This document shows, piece after piece, positions 7,370 to 13,757 of a stretch of 19,526 bases of DNA; the stretch's first letter is position 1; each line of letters begins with the position of its first letter. Position numbers and translations under genes: made by a program. Below the pieces are notes generated by a model. It was not told the DNA's origin and did no database searches. It worked only from the letters and a program-made list of their open reading frames with translations. The stretch is from the NCBI GenBank assembly GCA_020355945.1, contig CP070627.1, forward strand, positions 4,101,557 to 4,121,082, read 5' to 3'. This stretch comes from Candidatus Aminicenantota bacterium (GTDB taxonomy: Bacteria; Acidobacteriota; Aminicenantia; UBA2199).

Positions 7370-8276
7370 AGTATCGCCTTCAAAAATCCAGGAACTTGCT
7401 TATGAACTTAATGTGAAGGAAGCCATGTCCGGTGAGGTCATCACGGTAGGTCCCCATGATACGATGAAGGATGTCAGGAAAATCCTTCAAGATAAACATA
7501 TCTCCGGGCTGCCGGTGCTGGACCAGGGAAAAATGGTAGGAATCATAAGCATTGAAAATTTTATAGATTGTATTATGAGGGGAGGAATGGATGAGACAGT
7601 AAAGGATAATATGACGACAAAAATTGAATCCCTTTACACCGATGAACCGCTGATACATGCCATCAGTAAATTTGATAAATTAGGATACGGGAGATTTCCT
7701 GTTGTGGACCACGGCACCGGGAAACTGGTGGGAGTCATCACCAAAGGTGATATTATTAAATGTCTTCTTAAAAAACTCGAGATAGACTATCACGAGGAAG
7801 AGATCCATAAGTATAGGGCAAGTCACATATTTGAAGATATTAAATCAAATAAAACCAGCATAACATTAAGGTATAAAATAAAAGGAGGAGATTATAACCA
7901 CGCCGGTGAACAGAGCGGGTACCTGAAGGTGAATCTTTTAAGGCTCGGTATTCCCCCCCGGATTACCAGGCAGGTCATTGTGGCATCTTGTGAAGCGGAG
8001 ATGAATATTATTATATTCACGGAAGGTGGGGAGATCACTGTTCGTGTAGAGGAAAACAAGATTAGAGTCAATGCCATTGATAACGGCCCGGGTATCGCGG
8101 ATGTGGAAAAAGCCATGCAGCCAGGCTTTTCCACTGCCCCCGACTGGGTAAGAGAAATGGGTTTCGGAGCGGGAATGGGGCTGCCCAATATAAAAAATTG
8201 CACGGATGCGATGAGCATCGACTCGAAACCCGGAAAAGGAACAAATTTAGAATTTATTGTTTTCCTGGAGAAATAA
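7347..8276 (+). CDS. CBS-pair protein with anti-sigma-type HATPase domain
   Basis: A 309-residue protein. Residues about 20-145 form two CBS repeats (KEAMSGEVITVGPHDTMKDV...GLPVLDQGKMVGIIS, then SLYTDEPLIHAISKFDKLGYGRFPVVD...GVITKGDI), which usually bind adenine nucleotides. Residues about 165-309 form a GHKL ATPase of the RsbW/SpoIIAB-like type: N box EAEMN (about 218), G1 motif DNGPGIADVEKAMQPGFST, and G2 motif GFGAGMGLPNI. No histidine-kinase phosphoacceptor domain is visible. It overlaps the preceding gene by 23 nt and the following start is 2 nt away, so the three genes are coupled. It probably senses adenylate or energy charge and modulates the redox complex or its transcription; the target is unknown. 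Confidence 0.82.
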   Translation: MTVKVKDKVSPSKIQELAYELNVKEAMSGEVITVGPHDTMKDVRKILQDKHISGLPVLDQGKMVGIISIENFIDCIMRGGMDETVKDNMTTKIESLYTDEPLIHAISKFDKLGYGRFPVVDHGTGKLVGVITKGDIIKCLLKKLEIDYHEEEIHKYRASHIFEDIKSNKTSITLRYKIKGGDYNHAGEQSGYLKVNLLRLGIPPRITRQVIVASCEAEMNIIIFTEGGEITVRVEENKIRVNAIDNGPGIADVEKAMQPGFSTAPDWVREMGFGAGMGLPNIKNCTDAMSIDSKPGKGTNLEFIVFLEK

Positions 8277-8278
8277 AA

Positions 8279-8632
8279 ATGAAATTAATAGATATTGTAA
8301 AAACGTTGGAACTGGACGTCAAAGCCGGGCATAATTTCTTAAACAGGAAAGTGACCGGGGGCTATGTAAGCGATATATTGAGCAGTGTCCTGACTCACGC
8401 GGAACAAGGTAATATATGGGTGACGTATCAAAGACACCTGAACATTGTTCCTATCGCAGGTGCCAAAGAAATTTCAGGTATTATTGTTGTCAGCGGCAGG
8501 GAAGTCGATCAAGAGACCCTGGAAAAGGCAGATGAGGAAAAGATGCCAATTTTGGGTACCTCCATGGATGCGTTCCAGGTGGTAGGGAAATTATACCGGA
8601 TGGGGATCAGGGGAATTGGTGATAATGTATAA
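8279..8632 (+). CDS. DRTGG-domain protein, second copy
   Basis: A 117-residue paralogue of the 6995-7369 product. It shares the same layout: MKLIDIVKTLELDVKAG, then VTGGYVSDILSSVLTHAEQGNIWVTYQ in place of the CDLMSHVLAF region, and a C-terminal VGKLYRMGIRG. It lacks the N-terminal cysteines of the first copy, so the two are not equivalent. The start at 8279 is chosen because GGAG at 8267-8270 is 8 nt upstream and the previous gene stops 2 nt before; an in-frame upstream extension (from 8198) would overlap that gene's conserved end. The C-terminus overlaps a 42-residue ORF by 8 nt. Role inferred: partner of the CBS-ATPase in control of the surrounding complex. Confidence 0.75.
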   Translation: MKLIDIVKTLELDVKAGHNFLNRKVTGGYVSDILSSVLTHAEQGNIWVTYQRHLNIVPIAGAKEISGIIVVSGREVDQETLEKADEEKMPILGTSMDAFQVVGKLYRMGIRGIGDNV

Positions 8633-8753
8633 GACCGACTTTAAAAAAGATAATTTAGATATAAAACCCATCGGGAATATCGACAAAACACTCCGGGTTT
8701 TTCGAGCGCTTCACCCGGAGGTTCATCTCTCTTTTGAACGCATTAATAATTGA
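8625..8753 (+). CDS. small ORF of unknown function between DRTGG and NuoG-HdrA genes
   Basis: A 42-residue ORF beginning MYKTDFKKDNLDIKPIG and ending in TGA at 8751-8753. It overlaps the preceding gene by 8 nt and stops 17 nt before the next start. A purine-rich AGGGGAA lies upstream within the preceding gene, so translation is plausible. The peptide is charged, without Cys or a membrane segment, and matches nothing I know. It may be a genuine small subunit or the remains of a larger gene deleted here. Otherwise 8633-8770 would be an unusually long untranslated gap for this tightly packed operon. Confidence 0.35.
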   Translation: MYKTDFKKDNLDIKPIGNIDKTLRVFRALHPEVHLSFERINN

Positions 8754-8758
8754 GTATG

Positions 8759-8764
8759 AGGAGG
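8759..8764 (+). promoter_or_regulatory. SD site that sets a GTG start for the NuoG-HdrA gene
   Basis: AGGAGG lies 6 nt before GTG at 8771. An upstream TTG (8750) and ATG (8756) are in frame, but they precede or overlap this SD and have no purine-rich site of their own. If they were used, the SD would simply encode Arg-Arg. Confidence 0.8.
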
Positions 8765-8770
8765 ATCGAT

Positions 8771-11700
8771 GTGATAGAACTGACCATAAATGGCGATAAA
8801 AAGGAATTTCCTGAAGGTAAAACACTCCTGGAATGTATCGAGGAAGTCGGGTTAAAGGTTCCCACCCTGTGTCATCATAAGGCGCTTAAACCTTACGGTT
8901 CATGCCGGCTGTGCCTGGTGGAAGTGGACCAAGAGGGGAGAGCCCCTTCAATTCAAGCTTCCTGCTCCTATCCCGCATCCAATGGCCTCTCCATTCGAAC
9001 CAATACCGATAGGGTGCAAAAAGCCAGGAGAATCGTTGCCGAATTGCTTTTAGCCAGGTGTCCCGATTCGGAGGTTATCCGCAAGATAGCAGCCGACTGC
9101 GGTGTCAAAGAGGTAAGAATAAAGCAAAAGAATGATGATTGTATCTACTGCGGGTTATGTGTAAGGATGTGCGAAGAGCGAATGGGCAGGTCTGCTGTGG
9201 GGATTATCGGCAGGGGGCCCAGGAGACAGGTTGACTCACCCTTTGCCAAAAACAGCCAGGAATGCTGGGTATGCGGAGCTTGTGACTTTATCTGTCCCAC
9301 CGGTAAGAAGGTCTCCACAGCTTCAAGATATACAGAACCCACACCCATCCCGGATCAATATAACACCGGCCTTAATAAGCGTCCCTCGATTTATCAAATG
9401 TACCCCCAGATGGTCCCCAACGCGCCGGTTATTGATAAAAATACCTGCGTTCACCTGAACTATGATCAATGTGGTATATGTAAGGAAGTATGCACCGCGG
9501 ATGCCATCAATTATGAAGATGCGGATAAAAAAGTAGAGCTGGATGTGGGTGCGGTTATCCTGGCTTCCGGGTATAAGGTGTTTGCCGCCCAATCCGTGGG
9601 TGAATTTGGTTACCACAGGTATCCCAATGTGGTCACTTCCCTGGAATTTGAGCGCATACTCTCTGCCACCGGTCCCTTTAGCGGCCATATCTTGAGACCC
9701 TATGATAAGAGTGAGCCTAAGAAAGTGGCATTTATCCAGTGTGTGGGCTCCAGGAATACGGAAAATATGTATTGTTCCTCCGTATGCTGTATGTATGCCA
9801 CCAAAGAAGCTGTCATCGCCAGGGAACACAGCCCCGGGCTGAACTGCACCATCTTCTATAGAGACATCCGGGCCTTTGGCAAAGGGTACGAGGAATACTA
9901 TGAAAGAGCTAAGAAAGATGGGATAACGTATATAAAAGCAAGTCCCTCCACGGTAAAACAGGTTCCCGGCACTAAAAATTTAAGAATCCAGTACAGCAAG
10001 AGCGACAACGGCGGAGGTATGGTAGAGGAGGAATTTGACCTGGTGGTGTTATGTGTGGGCATCATATCCGGGCCTTCAAAAATGCTGGGAGAGCTGCTGG
10101 ATTTAGAATTGAATGAAGACGGATTCATTGATATGCATCCCCTTGATCCTGTAAAAACCAGTAGAGAAGGCGTCTATGTGGCCGGGGTTTCATCCGGTCC
10201 CAAAGATATACCTGAATCAGTAATGGAGTCTGATGCCGCTGCATCAAGATGTCTGAACCTTCTCAGCGATGTCAGGGGTCAACTGATCGCTAAGAAAGAG
10301 TACCCCCCTGAAAGAGACGTCAGCAAAGAGGAGCCCAGGGTGGGTGTATTTGTATGTCACTGCGGTACCAATATCGCCGGAGTGGTCAATGTCCCGGAGG
10401 TGGTTGAATATACCAAAACCCTTCCCAATGTGGTATATGCGGAAAATAACCTGTATACCTGTTCGGCAGACACCTGTGAGAGAATAAAGGATATTATCAT
10501 TGAAAAGGGACTGAACCGGTTGATCGTGGCCTCCTGTACCCCAAGAACCCATGAACCGCTGTTTATGGACACCATGAAACAGGCCGGTCTGAATCCTTAC
10601 CTGTTTGAAATGGCCAATATCAGGGACCAGTGTTCCTGGGTGCATATGCAGCAGCCAGCGGAAGCCACCTTAAAATCGAAAGACCTGATCAGGATGGCAG
10701 TGGCAAAAGTTAAAATGAACGAGAGTCTCTATCCCCAATTCGTGGGTGTTACCAAAGCAGCCCTGGTGATTGGCGGCGGGGCTGCCGGCATGACAGCGGC
10801 TCTTGAACTGGCTGGCCAGGGATTTGACACACACCTGGTAGAAAAAGAAAAGCAACTGGGTGGTTTAGCCAGGAAAATCCATTTCAGCTCGGACGGGGAT
10901 ATCCCCGCGAAACTGGAGGAACTGGAAACTTCTGTCAAAAATCATCCCCAAATAAAACTCTATATGAATTCCGAAGTGACTTCCATTGAAGGGAGTGTGC
11001 CAAACTTTGAATCGGTGATCAAGACAGGTGAAAAAGAAACCGCGATAAAACATGGTGCAATCATCGTTGCCACCGGTGCCCGGGAATACAAACCCACGGA
11101 ATATCTATATGGTGAGAACAAGAATGTATTGACCCAGACGGAATTTGAAGAACGATTATCCAATGGTGGAGTTAACGGTAAAGATATCGTCATGATCCAA
11201 TGTGTGGGTTCCCGTGAAGAGCCCAGGGACTACTGCAGCCGGGTATGCTGTACCGTAGCTATAAAAAATGCCCTGAAAATGAAAGAGCTGAACCCGGATG
11301 CCAACATATACATATTGCACAAAGATATCCGTTCATATGGTTTCTATGAGAAGCTTTACCGGGAGTCCCGGGAGAAAGGTGTTGTGTACGTACGATTTGA
11401 TGAAAACAAACCCACAGTAAGTGATAACAACGGAAAATTAAAGGTTTCCGTAAAGGACCGGCTCCTGGATATGGACCTGGATTTAGCGGCGGACCTGGTG
11501 GTGTTGTCCGCAGCCATCGAAGCGCCGGAAACCAATACCGATCTCAGCAAGCTGCTAAAAGTACCTATCACCAGGCATGGTTTTTTCCTGGAAGCCCACA
11601 TGAAGTTAAGACCGGTGGATTTTGCCACTGATGGGATATTTGTCTGCGGCACCGCCCACAGCCCCAAGAATGTTCCCGAAAGTATCTTGCAGGCTATGGC

Positions 11701-12007
11701 CGCTTCTACCCGGGCCGGGGTTATCCTCTCCCAGGATGAAATGGAAATCGAACCCAGGATTTCAGAACCCATTGATGCCAATTGTGACGGCTGTGCCTAC
11801 TGTATTGAACCCTGCCCCTACAGTGCCATTACATTGATCGAATATATGAAGAAAGGTGAGGTTAAGAAAACCGTTGATGTGGATATCACCTTATGTCACG
11901 GCTGCGGGACCTGTATGGCCACCTGTCCCAAACAGGGTATATTTGTCAGGAACTTCAGACTTGAACAGTTTGGCGCGATGGTTGAAAGTGCGCTGGAACC
12001 AGTATAA
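8771..12007 (+). CDS. NuoG-like / HdrA C-half / complete HdrA fusion flavoprotein
   Basis: About 1078 residues, three blocks. (1) NuoG/HndD-type N-terminus: plant-type [2Fe-2S] ligands Cys34, 45, 48, 65 and [4Fe-4S] sets Cys124/127/130/134 and Cys165/168/171/175; the NuoG His-Cys cluster is not visible. (2) From about residue 202 (KRPSIYQMYPQMVPN) the C-terminal half of an HdrA, with CGICKEVC and CSSVCC motifs but no N-terminal FAD loop; it resumes where the 2626-3522 protein's HdrA part stops. (3) From about 522 a second, essentially complete HdrA: FVCHCGTNIAG, LYTCSADTC, IRDQCSWVH, FAD loop VIGGGAAGMTAA (about 665), CSRVCC, and two C-terminal clusters CDGCAYCIEPCP and CHGCGTCMATCP. This copy lacks the LDKTFPTxDCxxC signature. 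Probably the electron-distribution hub of the complex. Start is GTG at 8771. Confidence 0.9.
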   Translation: MIELTINGDKKEFPEGKTLLECIEEVGLKVPTLCHHKALKPYGSCRLCLVEVDQEGRAPSIQASCSYPASNGLSIRTNTDRVQKARRIVAELLLARCPDSEVIRKIAADCGVKEVRIKQKNDDCIYCGLCVRMCEERMGRSAVGIIGRGPRRQVDSPFAKNSQECWVCGACDFICPTGKKVSTASRYTEPTPIPDQYNTGLNKRPSIYQMYPQMVPNAPVIDKNTCVHLNYDQCGICKEVCTADAINYEDADKKVELDVGAVILASGYKVFAAQSVGEFGYHRYPNVVTSLEFERILSATGPFSGHILRPYDKSEPKKVAFIQCVGSRNTENMYCSSVCCMYATKEAVIAREHSPGLNCTIFYRDIRAFGKGYEEYYERAKKDGITYIKASPSTVKQVPGTKNLRIQYSKSDNGGGMVEEEFDLVVLCVGIISGPSKMLGELLDLELNEDGFIDMHPLDPVKTSREGVYVAGVSSGPKDIPESVMESDAAASRCLNLLSDVRGQLIAKKEYPPERDVSKEEPRVGVFVCHCGTNIAGVVNVPEVVEYTKTLPNVVYAENNLYTCSADTCERIKDIIIEKGLNRLIVASCTPRTHEPLFMDTMKQAGLNPYLFEMANIRDQCSWVHMQQPAEATLKSKDLIRMAVAKVKMNESLYPQFVGVTKAALVIGGGAAGMTAALELAGQGFDTHLVEKEKQLGGLARKIHFSSDGDIPAKLEELETSVKNHPQIKLYMNSEVTSIEGSVPNFESVIKTGEKETAIKHGAIIVATGAREYKPTEYLYGENKNVLTQTEFEERLSNGGVNGKDIVMIQCVGSREEPRDYCSRVCCTVAIKNALKMKELNPDANIYILHKDIRSYGFYEKLYRESREKGVVYVRFDENKPTVSDNNGKLKVSVKDRLLDMDLDLAADLVVLSAAIEAPETNTDLSKLLKVPITRHGFFLEAHMKLRPVDFATDGIFVCGTAHSPKNVPESILQAMAASTRAGVILSQDEMEIEPRISEPIDANCDGCAYCIEPCPYSAITLIEYMKKGEVKKTVDVDITLCHGCGTCMATCPKQGIFVRNFRLEQFGAMVESALEPV

Positions 12008-12031
12008 TCGCCTGGTGGATGGAGGTTTGCA

Positions 12032-12451
12032 ATGAGCGAAGAAGAATTTGAACCCAAAATAATTGCTTTCTGCTGTAATTGGTGTTCTTATACCGGGGCG
12101 GATCTTGCCGGTGTCTCCAGGTTACAGTATCCCCCAAATGTCAGGATAATCCGGGTCATGTGTTCAGGCATGGTGCATCCCAACCTGGTAATCGATGCAC
12201 TGACCAAAGGTGCGGATGGAGTGATTATGTGCGGCTGCCACCCGGGAGACTGTCATTATATAGAGGGAAACCTGAGAGCGGAAAAGAGAGCCGATGCCAT
12301 TGCCCTACTGCTGGAGGATTTTGGCCTGGAAGAAGAACGGTTCAGGCTGGAATGGGTCTCGGCTTCCGAAGGACCGAAATTCGCCCGGGTAATGAAAGAG
12401 ATGGTGGATACCATTAAAGAACTGGGCCCCAGCCCCTATAGTGAAGGATAG
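12032..12451 (+). CDS. mvhD: MvhD-like [2Fe-2S] electron-transfer subunit
   Basis: A 139-residue protein of the MvhD/FrhD-type delta subunit family, which carries electrons between the [NiFe] hydrogenase (MvhAG) and HdrA. The family cysteines are visible: FCCNWCSYTGAD (Cys14, 15, 18), MCSGM (Cys44) and CGCHPGDCHY (Cys67, 69, 74). SD GGAGG at 12021-12025 lies 6 nt before the ATG, and the gene starts 24 nt after the NuoG-HdrA stop. Its length matches the family. Placement between an HdrA fusion and MvhG/MvhA supports a role as the H2-to-HdrA connector. Confidence 0.93.
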   Translation: MSEEEFEPKIIAFCCNWCSYTGADLAGVSRLQYPPNVRIIRVMCSGMVHPNLVIDALTKGADGVIMCGCHPGDCHYIEGNLRAEKRADAIALLLEDFGLEEERFRLEWVSASEGPKFARVMKEMVDTIKELGPSPYSEG

Positions 12452-12468
12452 AATAAAGGAGGTTTGAG

Positions 12469-12672
12469 TTGGCGGATAATTTTAAGATCATTGACAGTAA
12501 GAAGTACATGTGGGATCATGAAGATTACCAAACCGAAGCTGCTGCCCGGGAGAACATCTCAACGTATAGTAATGATGGTTTCGAAACAAAACTCATCGAA
12601 GAAGACGGGAAATACCTGGTTTACACCAGGCGAGTGGTCACAGAAATCGTGGTTGAAGGTGAACCGGTTTAA
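12469..12672 (+). CDS. small acidic protein of unknown function in hydrogenase operon
   Basis: A 67-residue ORF starting with TTG at 12469 behind an excellent SD, AAGGAGG at 12456-12462, 6 nt away. It begins MADNFKIIDSKKYMWDHEDY and ends RRVVTEIVVEGEPV. It is acidic, tyrosine-rich and has no Cys, signal or membrane segment, so a cofactor is unlikely. It sits 17 nt after mvhD. The strong ribosome site and operon position argue that it is real; no family is recognised. It may be a small structural or assembly factor for the Mvh-Hdr interface, but that is inference only. Confidence 0.65.
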   Translation: MADNFKIIDSKKYMWDHEDYQTEAAARENISTYSNDGFETKLIEEDGKYLVYTRRVVTEIVVEGEPV

Positions 12673-12690
12673 CGTTTGAGGTTTAACCGG
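12664..12690 (+). repeat. hairpin spanning the stop of the small acidic gene
   Basis: CCGGTTTAAC (12664-12673) pairs with GTTTAACCGG (12681-12690) with one mismatch and a 7-nt loop. There is no T-run behind it, so it is not a typical intrinsic terminator. It may mark an mRNA processing or stability point between mvhD and mvhG. Confidence 0.5.
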
Positions 12691-12738
12691 CTGCAAAAAA
12701 CCAGGTAATGCCAAAAGTTAAAGGTTTAATAAAATAAA

Positions 12739-12795
12739 ATGAAAGAAATATTGCCAAAAAGACACCAGGGCGCTTTCATCGTGTCTTATTGGCAA
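12739..12795 (+). promoter_or_regulatory. hairpin with possible pseudoknot just before the mvhG ribosome site
   Basis: TTGCCAAAAAGACAC (12751-12765) pairs with GTGTCTTATTGGCAA (12781-12795) over 15 positions with one mismatch and a 15-nt loop. ATGAAAG (12739-12745), upstream of the stem, is complementary to CTTTCAT (12773-12779) inside the loop, so an H-type pseudoknot is possible. The stem ends 5 nt before the AGGAGG of mvhG (12800-12805). There is no T-run immediately after it. It may protect the hydrogenase mRNA segment or control mvhG translation; this is inference. Confidence 0.55.
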
Positions 12796-12810
12796 AAATA
12801 GGAGGTTTTG

Positions 12811-13752
12811 ATGCCAAAAGTAGCAGAAGAATGGCTGAATATTTGTGGCGGATGTGAAGTGGCCATCCTGGACATCGGGGAAAAGCTTTTGGATTTACTC
12901 CCCTCCCTTGAATTCGTCCATATGCCGGTTCTAATGGACCACAAGTATTTCGGTCAAACAGGAGAAAAGAGTGAGCTTGAAATCCCGGAAGCAGATATCG
13001 GTATGATTTCCGGTGGGATAAGGAACGAAAAGGAAAAGCATGTGGCCGAGGAGATGAGGAAAAAGTGCAAGACCCTGATCGCCCTTGGTGCATGCGCATG
13101 CCATGGAGGCATACCGGCACTGGCCAATATGTTTCCCCTGGAGGATCTCTATGAGAAAGTTTACCGGGATTCCCGGAGCACAGAATCTGCCGATACTCCC
13201 TCTAAAGATCTTCCTCCCCTTACGGATAGAGTTTATGCCATTGATGAAGTGGTTAAAGTGGATGTCTATATCCCGGGGTGTCCGATGAACCCGGCGATTA
13301 TAGCGGAAGCATTGACATGTCTCCTGGAGGGCAAGCTCTTTGAACTCCCGGAGCGAAGTGTCTGCGATGACTGCCCAACCAAACGGGAAGAGAAGACAGA
13401 TGTTGGGTTGAGAAGGCCTTTACAGGATGCGGAATTTACTCCGAGTGAGTATGATAAGATGCGGTGTCTGAATGAGCAGGGGATACTTTGTTTAGGGCCT
13501 GTGACCAGGTCCGGGTGTGGAAAACCCTACCTGGAAGGAGAAGCAAATATTCCCCGCTGTATTAAAGGATATATGCCCTGTCGCGGCTGTTTCGGTCCCA
13601 TAAGAAAAAACGCCAATCCTTTAGTGGATATGATAAGCGCCCTATCAAGTATCGGGCTTGATGCCAAACTGGTAGAGGACAGACGGGCGTTGCTAAACAG
13701 GTATATCGGCGGGCAGAAACGTCTAAGACCTTTACCGGCGAAAAGGAGGTAA
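12811..13752 (+). CDS. mvhG: MvhG-like [NiFe] hydrogenase small subunit
   Basis: A 313-residue small subunit of a cytoplasmic (group 3c-like) [NiFe] hydrogenase, holding the FeS relay between the active site and MvhD/Hdr. The N-terminal cluster motif is CGGCE (Cys12, 15), followed by GACACHGG and the conserved IPGCPMNP. The C-terminal cysteine-rich part has CDDCPTKRE, CLNEQGILCLGPVTRSGCG and CIKGYMPCRGCFG, consistent with further clusters. There is no Tat signal, so it stays in the cytoplasm. The start is ATG 12811 with AGGAGG at 12800-12805; an in-frame TTG at 12808 is too close to the SD. It overlaps nothing and is followed 5 nt later by mvhA. Confidence 0.94.
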   Translation: MPKVAEEWLNICGGCEVAILDIGEKLLDLLPSLEFVHMPVLMDHKYFGQTGEKSELEIPEADIGMISGGIRNEKEKHVAEEMRKKCKTLIALGACACHGGIPALANMFPLEDLYEKVYRDSRSTESADTPSKDLPPLTDRVYAIDEVVKVDVYIPGCPMNPAIIAEALTCLLEGKLFELPERSVCDDCPTKREEKTDVGLRRPLQDAEFTPSEYDKMRCLNEQGILCLGPVTRSGCGKPYLEGEANIPRCIKGYMPCRGCFGPIRKNANPLVDMISALSSIGLDAKLVEDRRALLNRYIGGQKRLRPLPAKRR

Positions 13753-13757
13753 TCGAA

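Noticed and set aside
8198..8278. Longer version of the second DRTGG protein from 8198
   Set aside because: The extension lies wholly within the conserved end of the CBS-ATPase gene, and the start at 8279 has its own SD.
8750..8770. TTG at 8750 or ATG at 8756 as start of the NuoG-HdrA gene
   Set aside because: The AGGAGG at 8759-8764 lies downstream of both and is ideally placed for GTG at 8771.
12079..12417. 112-residue plus-strand ORF overlapping mvhD in another frame
   Set aside because: mvhD in the main frame has all family cysteines and a proper SD; this frame has neither.
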